Shown piece by piece: positions 56,337 through 64,000 of a stretch of DNA of 64,000 bases; the stretch's first letter is position 1, and each line of letters opens with the position of its first letter. The DNA comes from Phlebiopsis flavidoalba (Eukaryota; Basidiomycota; Agaricomycetes; Polyporales; Phanerochaetaceae), in NCBI GenBank assembly GCA_035772785.1, contig JAOCPU010000006.1, positions 124,001 through 188,000 of the forward strand. The letters are read 5' to 3'. The notes under the pieces are model-generated. The model worked only from the letters and a program-made list of their open reading frames with translations, was not told the DNA's origin and ran no database searches. A program made the translations under genes and the position numbers.

Positions 56337-57523
56337 CTACGCGGGGCGCGCGCCGTTGACCTTGGGCACCGCGGGGTCCCATGTGCCGCGGATCTCGCTG
56401 TGGGCGGCGTCAGCGTCGCACGGGCAACAGTGAGGGGGGGGGGGGCGCACTTTTTGTAGCGCTGCGCCCAGACGAGCAGCGCGGGCGCGGCGAGCGTCGT
56501 GAACGCGAACACGGCGGCGTGGAGCCACGCGACGCCGGGGACCGCGCTGCGGTGAGCGACACTGCGAGCGCGGCTGCGAGCGCTGTGAGGCCCGGGAAGA
56601 GCAGCGGGACGGGCTGCGCGGATCAGGGTCAGCTTTGTGCGGAGCCGGGGGTGGGGAGGGAAGAAGGAAAGGGGAAGGGGAAGGGCGTACCTGGAGGCGC
56701 CGGCGGAGGAGGGGGAAGAGCGCAAAGGCCTCGATGGAGACGAGCATGAGCGCGAAGACGGAGATGTCGTCTGCGAGCCGCGAGGCGAGGACGACCGAGG
56801 CTGAGATGGCTGCGTTGATGAGATGACGGAGGTAAGTCTGTCCTGTGCATTAGTGCCTGAGGAAGGGAGGAGAGGTGGGTGTACGTGCCGTTCGCGTTGG
56901 GTGGGGTGGCGGCCCCCCCGGGAGGGGCGTGTAGTCTGCGAGGACGATGTTGAGCGCAAAGAGGCAGGCGGCGAGGGCCCAGATGGAGTCGGAGGAGGTG
57001 GCGGCGGTCAGCGTGCGAAGAACCGGGGACAGGGCGAGCAGCGCGAGGAAGATGAGCTGATGGACGACTTGATCGTCTTCGCACCTGCCGGACGGTCAGC
57101 GCAGAACTGTGTCGGGGCAGACGGGCGAAAACTGACGGTCCACGAGGCGGGACCTGTCGAGCGCACACGCTCGACGATTTCCCAGAGCGTGTAGAACACA
57201 ATAAATGACATGATGGATATCCACACGAGGAGCCGTGGGGTCGAGGGTCCGCTCCTTCAGGCGGACGAAGAGTGCCAGAAAGGCAAAAAATCACGGACAG
57301 GTGCAGGCTTATCGTGCACGAGGCGAGCACCAGGTATCCAAAGGTATACGGTCTAAAGTTTGCTATGCACGCGTTTCAGATCCCGCGCGAGGGTGTGTTA
57401 CGGGAGGGCTCACCGTTCGTGCGCAAAGGACGACAAGAAGGTCCGGGGTACATAATTGTCCGGGAAGGGCTGGCGCTTCCAGAGCACCCTTTCCCATTCA
57501 ACCTCGTGCGGCTGTGCCGCCAT
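56337..57523 (-). CDS. GPI2: GPI2 / PIG-C, subunit of the GPI-GlcNAc transferase
   Basis: ER membrane subunit of the complex that transfers GlcNAc to phosphatidylinositol, the first GPI-anchor step. It starts MAAQPHEVEWERVLWKRQPF at 57523 and continues PDNYVPRTFLSSL, the family's N-terminal signature. LVLASCTISLHLSVIF is near 57310 (first membrane segment); VWISIMSFIVFYTLWEIVER follows near 57180-57230. SDSIWALAACLFALNIVLAD (56940-57000) is another conserved helix. ISVFALMLVSIEAFALFPLL, then RRRLQ (56690-56760), and VAWLHAAVFAFTTLAAPALL then VWAQRYKK (56455-56540) follow. The end EIRGTWDPAVPKVNGA has its stop at 56337-56339. A 12-G run at 56434-56445 interrupts the penultimate segment. It is the GPI-anchor machinery gene in a window that also encodes a putative GPI-anchored GH16. 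Confidence 0.87.
56434..56445. repeat. 12-nt poly-G tract in GPI2
   Basis: Plus-strand G run just before the last conserved block of GPI2 (EIRGTWDP), where an intron acceptor or short linker is expected. Confidence 0.8.
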
Positions 57524-58855
57524 GCATGCCCTTGTGCAAGCTCTGCAGCGGGTCTCGCGCTGTTCCCACCCTGCCAGTGTCGTGGCGTTCAGCAACATCA
57601 CCTCCAAGCGCGCGTATTCTTCTTTCTTGGGCGTCTGTGACACGTCAGTCTCGGAAAGGAAATCCAAGTTCGCGGATCCTCTGAGAAACGGCTCAGGGCG
57701 ACGAGATGCCGTACCGTGCACGAGTGTGTGCGATGTGAAATCCGATGGCGAGCAAGCTTTAGCCTCCTCCGAGTGCAAATTTCCCCTTCGGTAACGTCAT
57801 GGCAGTACACTTGCGGCACTAGGGCAGCTAGTCAAGTCTTGACTGAATGGCCACAGAACGCCCGAGCAGCTCCAGCACTTGGGTATCAAAACGCCATTCG
57901 CAGAACCTCTCCTAGATATGTACAGGTATCATGTTTTCGGCCGCTGGTGTGAGAAAAATCAAGACGACACATGTATGATAGTGTTGCAGGAGGTAACGGA
58001 TAGGCCATTAATCCCACTGGGGAAAGCACGGTATTCAGTTTTAGAGCGCGAGCTGGAAATTTTCGTAGAAAAAACATGCACCCACCACGAGTCGCTCCTC
58101 CTGACGTTGCTCGGGCACCCGCGGCGCAGATTTGCTGGCTTCCAATTGCGCGATCCAGGCGGCCGCTGTTGGGATTCGAGGACACCACGCCCCGTGATTT
58201 ATTCTGGACCCGCATTGAGAACATTTGAGCTTCTGTGCGGGCAACCAGGCAGGCGAACATACCGCCTCAACCGTTCCTCGGCCGCAAGAGCAGCAGCAGC
58301 AGCACGCGGATCATTGGGGTTGTTCGTCCTCTGATTGCCCTAACCTCTGCCCGCCTCTAGCGCCACTACGACGTTTGGGTGCGGCGCCGTCTTCAGAGTG
58401 CGTGCCAGGCTTGGAACACAGTGAACCCATGGACAAGATATCTCTGGCCGGTGCACTTCTGCGAAGGCGATCTACTTTGGTAGAATGTTAGGTCAAGTTA
58501 TGCTTTTGGATCCGTGTGCTGGCACGGCGTATATGTGACGGCACTAAAGCGCCCGCAGAGAGCAGTGATTTCGCCAAGCGCAGCAGTAAACGGCTCAAAG
58601 TGACACAAGCAAATGAGCACATCGAAATATCCAGACATTGGCTACGAAAGAAACTCTAAGGGATTGACGCGGCCGAGCGGTGGACGAAGAGGTATCTATC
58701 CGCTGACGCACTGAACTGAAACGTCGATGGTGGAGTCGTGGTTTTCAAGATCGATCTCTATATGAATTAATATGCGCACAAATGAAGAACCTTTGTCAAG
58801 TTAATAGATACCGTGGGGCTGCTTATATGTACATGCATGATAGATCGATACGGCG
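57524..58855. other. 1.3-kb region upstream of GPI2
   Basis: A plus-strand ATG at 57522 overlaps the GPI2 start codon head to head and opens MHALVQALQRVSRCSHPASV, then VAFSNITSKRAYSSF, a mitochondrial-presequence-like stretch that continues GVCDTSVSERKSKFADPLRN. Later blocks GIKTPFAEPLLDMYRYHVFG (57880-57940) may belong to the same unknown gene. I recognise no family and the GPI2 antisense overlap is suspicious. From 58500 to 58855 nothing was seen. Confidence 0.3.
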
Positions 58856-59648
58856 CTAAGATGCGGCGGGAGAACCAGGAACGTTCTCGTACTCGCCTCT
58901 GCCTCTGCCATTATTTCTGCTAAAGAGACGGGCACCGAGACTGATGTCGTCCATCTGGCGGTTAGGAAGCCATGCCTGTAGTATGTCGTGCGTGAGAAGG
59001 GGGAGCAGAGAGAGTCTCGCCGGCCGAACGTACCTCCCACCATCGTCTGCTATTGCTCCATGTGAGGTTAGCGTCGAACCCAGCCTTCAGCATTCTGTTC
59101 TTTACACCTGCGCCAAGCAGGAGGCCGAACACAGTGAGTAGGAACAGTGTAACGACAAGTTGATCCCTTGGGGAATCCCGTTCTGTAGCAATGTCAATTA
59201 AAAAGCCATACAGAAACGGACAGATAACTCACGGAAGCAGCGCGCCTCAACATCCCCTTCTTTACCAGTTGCAGTGTCGGGGTTAGCGTCCCCTATCTTT
59301 GCACCGGCACATATTGGTAAATTCTGGTTTAGACACCACTGCTTCGTGCAAGACAGGCAGGGCTTATTGGGGTTATCGGGGATAGCCATATGCAAGATGG
59401 TGTAGTTCGACCCAAAGCATATACCTGTGCCCATGTTAATTACTCGAGCGATAGGGGAGCCTTGGGACTCACATTTGCAGAAGTTAGTTGCCTCCCATTT
59501 ATGATCGAGAGCATAACTGCAGAGCTTACATCGAGACAATGAGCGGACGGACTTGACATTATAAGGGTGGAGTACTTACCGGCAGCGATAGAAGGACGAG
59601 AAAGGTGACAAACGGTAACCAGCCCGCTCTTCGTGGGGCGGGAGACAT
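58856..59648 (-). CDS. Unnamed Cys-rich secreted/membrane protein
   Basis: Function unknown. The start at 59648 gives MSPAPRRAGWLPFVTFLVLL plus SLP, a signal peptide or anchor, ending at a GTAAGT donor. The next exons encode LCSYALDHKWEATNFCKC and MGTGICFGSNYTILHMAIPD, NPNKPCLSCTKQWCLNQNLP, ICAGAKIGDANPDTATGKEG and DVEARCF (59215-59330), a luminal domain with about nine Cys. After RDSPRDQLVVTLFLLTVFGL and LLGAGVKNRM (one membrane helix, near 59090-59180), the C-tail DDISLGARLFSRNNGRGRGE then YENVPGSPAAS ends at 58856-58858. A Cys-rich luminal domain plus single TM helix is a layout I have seen in uncharacterised conserved fungal proteins, but I cannot name it. Confidence 0.65.
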
Positions 59649-59842
59649 GGTCGTCGGTGGACGGAGACTTACATGGCGTTTGCGCCCAAGCCGCGCTGCA
59701 ACGCGCTTGTACACTGACGGAGGGTTTGCATCTTTCAAGCCGCCACCGTCTCACCTGGACTCAACACGCTATCCCTCCTTCCTCCTATCGTATCTACTGA
59801 CTACCCTTCGAGTCTGTGAGCTCTGCAAATTGTGGGCAGGAT
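59649..59842. promoter_or_regulatory. Short divergent promoter (Cys-rich protein / ARP1)
   Basis: Only 194 bp separate the two start codons, so the genes probably share a bidirectional promoter. No specific site is identified. Confidence 0.4.
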
Positions 59843-61455
59843 ATGGCCGAGTTTGAGGATGTTCTCACAAATCAGCCGGTAGTCATTGACAAATGTATGT
59901 CCTCCAACCGTCGCGCCTTTACGCGTTCTGACCCTCGCATGGATAGGGCTCGGGTACGATAAAGGCTGGGTTTGCAGGACAAGATCATCCGAAATGTTTC
60001 TTCCCGTCCTTGTGCGTCTTTACGGTTAGGGCCATCCAGTCTTCGCGACTCCCATCCGCTGACTGCAGGATCCTCTCACCGGTATGTCCATGATATAGTG
60101 TCGGGCGACCGAAACACATACGCGTCATGGCGCGGGTGCGCTGGAGGGTGACGTGTTTATCGGACGCAAAGCGCAAGAATTCCGCGGATTGCTGAAGATT
60201 AAATACCCCATGGAACATGGAATCGTAACGGACTGGGATGACATGGAACGGATATGGAGCTGGGTATACGCTGAGAATTGGGGACCCACTAGTGAAGAGG
60301 TACGTGTGGACTAAGTTTCAGGTCGTCCATGGTCCTAAGGTCGCGCCATAACCAGCATCCCTGTTCTGCTGACAGAAGCTACCCTCTCAACCACGACGAC
60401 ACAATCGAGACGTCGCCGCACAAATATTCTTTGATACTTTTAATGTTCCCGCTCTCTTCATATCAGTACAAGCCGTATTGTCACTGTAAGTGGACCGTCA
60501 ATGTGCGATTACCCCTCAAGACCTTCTAACACTTCACATCTTGCAGATATTCATCTGGTAGAACAACAGGTATCGTTCTAGATTCCGGAGACGGAGTCAC
60601 ACATGCTGTACCCGTCTTCGAGGGATATCTCTATGCCACATGCTATCCGAAGAGTCGACGTTGCAGGACGGTACGTAAGGCGATCCCCCGCATGAGGCGA
60701 ATACTCACGTAGGTTGTTTATCAGAGACGTGACGGATCATCTCCAGCTACTTCTCCGCAAATCAGGGCATCACCTACACACGACCGCAGAGCGTGAAGTA
60801 GTGCGGACGATAAAGGAGAAGTGCTGCTACGTTGCCCTCAACCCCGCGAAAGAGGAGAAGGAGTCTCAGGGCAGGAGCGAGGAGTTCAAGTTGCCAGATG
60901 GAAACACCGTCCAGGTATGGCACTTGGATTTCCATACCTCTTTACGGTACTGAACTAGCCCTTAGCTTGGCCCTGAACGGTTCCGCGCGCCCGAGATCCT
61001 CTTCAACCCTGAGCTGATTGGGCAAGAATACGCCGGAGTGCACCAGGTCGTCGTCGATGCCATAAACAGAGTCGATCTTGATCTCCGCAAGAGTCTTTTC
61101 TCGAATATTGTGCTTAGTGGCGGAAGCAACGCTCTGTCGAGGTAGGTCCAAGCCTTTGGTGGGTGATTGGTTTCTAATGAGTTCGCAGGGTTCGGGCCGG
61201 TGACCGACCCGCTACTGAACGAGGTGAAGAAGCTGGCCCTGAAGGACGTGAAGATCAAGATTTATGCGCCTCCGGAACGCAAATATTCTACTTGGATTGG
61301 TGGGTCTATTCTGGCGGGCCTGAACACATTCAAGAAGGTCGGTACCATGATGTTTCTGGTTGTGTAAATCCCTCATGTGTCACTTTCAGATGTGGGTCTC
61401 GGCCGAAGAGTACCAGGAAGACCCAGATATCATTCACAAGAAACTGGGCTTCTGA
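59843..61455 (+). CDS. ARP1: Actin-related protein Arp1 (centractin), dynactin subunit
   Basis: Arp1 forms the short filament of dynactin, the dynein adaptor for nuclear migration and vesicle transport. It starts [17 protein letters not shown] at 59843, ending at an intron donor (GTATGTCC). [16 protein letters not shown] follows near 59975, [17 protein letters not shown] shadow frames around the expected [18 protein letters not shown], then [20 protein letters not shown] plus RIWSWVY (60195-60260). [12 protein letters not shown] is near 60425, [20 protein letters not shown] then PVFEGY (60550-60620) is the phosphate-2 loop. [40 protein letters not shown], and [20 protein letters not shown] follow. 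[15 protein letters not shown] (61075-61115) and, after an intron, [20 protein letters not shown] with [20 protein letters not shown] complete the fold. The stop after IHKKLGF is at 61453-61455. Confidence 0.93.
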
Positions 61456-61795
61456 GATATGCGCGCCTGTAGTATTATGGAGCTCTGTTTTTGTACTCTG
61501 AATTCATCACGGTCGATACCCCGCATTGTAGTCAACATCGAGTAATCCACATATTGAACCAAAGTAGCGTTGGCATGGCATGAAACTGGGCTGCCGAAGC
61601 GAGATTCTCGTCCATTCAGGCAGGCCATGACTTCTCCGGAGGCTGTGCATGCGCATAGATTCATGGCGAAGGAAGGGAGGAAAGCGAGCATACGTGTAAG
61701 ATACAGTGGCTGGACAGCTTTTTGCAGGAGGTGGTATGCAGACCAATGCGACGAATATGATAGACCAAATACGACAAGTGAAAGATAGCAAGCAT
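61456..61795. other. Convergent 3' flanks of ARP1 and RPS24
   Basis: No gene was seen. Frames on either strand have no family resemblance. Confidence 0.45.
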
Positions 61796-62319
61796 CTACT
61801 TTCCCTTCTTTGGTGGCTCTGCAGCCTTGGTCTTCTTGGTACCGCGCAGCTAAGAAATGGAGAACGTGAGCCCAATGCGAGTGCACTACACCTCCCGCGG
61901 CGTACCTTCTTCGCACGGTTCTTGCGCTCCTTGCGAAGCTTGCGGTTGGTCTTCGGTGGGGCCGTCATGAGGCCAGACTGGTATAACGGGTTAGCGACGC
62001 ATACTCTGACAGGGCTAGCAGGCGTACCCGAATCAACCGGTACTTGGGCTCGAACTTCCTCTGCGAAGCCTCATCATCGTAGATCAGGGCGAAGCCAGTG
62101 GTCCGTCCTCCACCGAACTGGGTCTTGAGACCGAAGGTGACGACACGGTCCTTCTGTGTCTTGTAGATGGAGCGCAAGCTTCTCCGAGAGCTCAGCCTTG
62201 GAGACGTTGGCGCGTGACGGGTGGAGGATGTCAACGACGAATTGGCGGCGGGCCAAGAGTCGGTTGGTGATGAACTTGCGTGTCCTAATGGTCACCGGTG
62301 CTTGAGAGTCGGCCTGCAT
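61796..62319 (-). CDS. RPS24: 40S ribosomal protein S24 (eS24)
   Basis: Small-subunit ribosomal protein. Minus-strand blocks in order are [40 protein letters not shown] then LSEKLA (62170-62310), [20 protein letters not shown] plus [20 protein letters not shown] and EPKYRLIR (62020-62160). After an intron come [20 protein letters not shown], then [15 protein letters not shown] with the stop at 61796-61798. The length is the normal 135 or so residues. The ATG may be at 62319 (MQADSQAP) or in a mini-exon just upstream, because ATATGCAG at that point also looks like a splice acceptor. Confidence 0.92.
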
Positions 62320-63819
62320 ATCAGAGGGAGCGCAAGATCGTCAGCAGGAACGTACAAAACTTCGCCAGACGAGCCGGGTACATCCAAGCCTGCGATCATC
62401 CATCCAGCCGCATCCACCCCTCCAGTCCTCCAGAAAGCCCTCTCAACCACTCGTTCGCATCGCAGTCTCCCGGACGTCCAGCATGACGGCAAAATGGGTA
62501 CTGACCATGGTTTGCTGGGCCCCGCTGTCGATGTTTTTTACCTTGGTCGTCGCTGGCTGCCTTGCTATCGGTTCGCCCAGAATGGCAATTGCCGAGCGCT
62601 CTGTTTGCATCTTGTTTGCTCTGGCGACCATAAAATGGCTTCTCCATCAATTACCCCAGCTTTTGTGCCGCAGCGCTCGTTAGCGCCCGGAGGTCGTCAT
62701 GTCCCTCACCGCTCGTAGCTGTCGCTGACCGCAAACCCCTGGCCGTTTCGCTATGAGCACCAGCAAATTCGCGTCCTCGTTTGCCCCATATGTGCGTAAC
62801 TACATGACCCCCTTCCCCAAGGTCCTCCCCAATGACTATGCCTGACATAGACTCCACCGCCAGACGACCCTTCGTACCAATCGTCTTCATCCACACGGCA
62901 AACCTCACAACGAGCATGGTTCCCCCCACAGCATGTAGTTTCGTATCAGTCTGGAGGTGTAACCGACATTCAATACCTCTCAAGCGGGAGGTGAGGGGGC
63001 GGCTGAGCAAGCGAGGCAGAGTCTGGTGTCAGCGCATGGGAGACGCGGTTTGGCATGAGAGTCGATATGCTAGCTGCAGCGGCCTATGTACTTGGGCCGC
63101 TCTCGGGTACGTTAAATTCTCTGTAATTCCAGCTATCTAAACGACTAATTTCGCGAAAACACCAGCTCTAATCCTTCTCGTACTCGAAACGCACAATGAC
63201 TACGTCCGCTTCCCACGGTACGCGGTCTCAGCTATTGCAATACAATGAAGGACTGACAGTCCCTCAAGCCTACCAATCCGCCTTAATGTCATCTCCCACT
63301 CCTGCTGCTGCGCATATTGGTCTCCCTGCTACGGTTTCCCCCAATTTCTGCGGACGACTTGCACGGTTCTCATCGCGCTTCCTTGCCTTTTACATGGCGT
63401 AGGTCGTCTATTCTTGCCTTTGATCTTTTTGAATGACTAGTTCCACAGGTATCAGGCATACATGGGAGCAGCTCGCTATGGCCTCTCTCGATTTCAGCTG
63501 CCTGTTATCGGTGCTATAGCCGACCGGTGGGTTACAGACGAGTAGATTCATGTCATGAGGCCCTACCTGTTGAACCTGGACGTGTAATAATATACGCACG
63601 TCATGAGCGTAATACCCGCAATTTCGACAACGCGAAGGCTGCTCATCAGAGTCATCACCCAGTCAGAGAAACCAGAATAAACCAGAAAGTTGTACATATC
63701 AAGAGTCCTCGCGCCGTACATGTACATGGACCAGCCAATACCAATACAGAACTTTCAGTATCACTGACATACAGATCATACCAACCAGACTTCTACTGCG
63801 ACTTTTTAGAACATTGAAT
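62320..63819. other. 1.5-kb region without a resolved gene
   Basis: Contains the RPS24 promoter. A short ORF at 62753 (MSTSKFASSFAPYVRNYMTP then FPKVLPNDYA) and one at 63196 (MTTSASHGTRSQLLQYNEGL then TVPQAYQSALMSSPTPAAAH) look possibly coding on the plus strand. I recognise neither; the second could be an early exon of the gene that leaves the window. Confidence 0.3.
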
Positions 63820-64000
63820 TTTGGACGCTAAAGCAACAAGCACAAGTTCCCCAACTGGAGCCCGGAGTTGCAAGCAGTTTGCGACGCGTTGACGATGATA
63901 CTTTGGAGCAAAGGCTGAATCGCATTGATGACTGCATCAGTAAGGTTCTCAACGGCGTCCAGGACTTCGTCGAGGATGCACTTGATTTGATAGACAACTA
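63820..64000 (+). CDS. Coiled-coil protein, partial (runs off the window)
   Basis: The plus strand encodes, without interruption to the window edge, KQQAQVPQLEPGVASSLRRV, DDDTLEQRLNRIDDCISKVL and NGVQDFVEDALDLIDN. The regular hydrophobic/charged spacing suggests an amphipathic helix or coiled coil. Its 5' part is unclear and the 3' part is outside the window. No family is recognised. Confidence 0.5.

Noticed and set aside
58670..58760. tRNA-like A-box (GCGGCCGAGCGGTGGACG) suggesting a Ser/Leu tRNA
   Set aside because: No B-box (GGTTCGANNCC) or foldable acceptor stem follows at the right distance.

Overview
The window looks like nuclear DNA from a filamentous basidiomycete, most likely an agaricomycete. 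Genes lie on both strands and contain short introns (about 45-70 bp, GTRNGT...YAG). The recognisable proteins are typical fungal ones: RPS3, RPL15, RPS24, Mpp10, Sec9, Arp1, Gpi2, Drs1, a RasGEF, and secreted carbohydrate-active enzymes of families PL8 and GH16. The clade is inferred from protein character and gene structure only; no database search was possible.

Nearly every conserved gene, including essential ribosomal and cytoskeletal ones, is cut by small indels every 50-150 bp. Where I could align by eye to family consensus, most are single-base insertions. There are also four poly-C/poly-G tracts of 13-28 nt and one of 12. The simplest reading is an unpolished long-read assembly and not pseudogenes. 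All CDS entries below are therefore gene spans assembled from conserved blocks in shifting frames. They contain introns, and their ends are approximate unless a start or stop is described.

Layout, left to right. 0-9 kb: the 3' part of a GNAT acetyltransferase gene, an unrecognised gene, a 3-ketoacyl-CoA thiolase (beta-oxidation) and, convergent to it, a fungal amidase. 9.6-17.4 kb: RPS3, a convergent secreted PL8 polysaccharide lyase, and a phosphatidylserine-decarboxylase-like enzyme with an N-terminal PSDC domain. 17.8-25.6 kb: Mpp10 (U3 snoRNP), Sec9 (SNAP-25-type SNARE) and an SRA/YDG-domain protein. 26-31 kb: a poorly resolved set of unrecognised, mostly minus-strand coding blocks plus a Ser-rich ORF. 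31-38.5 kb: a MYG1 nuclease, a SurE-type phosphatase, a GPI-anchored GH16 glucanase and RPL15. 38.7-44 kb: an MFS transporter, a class-3 lipase and a four-TM MARVEL-like protein. 44.6-57.5 kb, increasingly GC-rich: a GTPase-RasGEF fusion, DEAD-box helicase Drs1, a bZIP factor and Gpi2. 57.5-64 kb: an unnamed Cys-rich membrane protein, Arp1 (dynactin), RPS24 and the start of a coiled-coil gene running off the edge.

There is no operon-like organisation and no convincing gene cluster. Ribosome biogenesis (RPS3, RPL15, RPS24, Mpp10, Drs1) is over-represented but scattered. I saw no transposon, CRISPR array or convincing tRNA gene. The most interesting points are the GTPase-RasGEF fusion, the PsiD-like decarboxylase, a stand-alone SRA protein, a fungal PL8 lyase and a cluster of GATA sites upstream of the MFS transporter.
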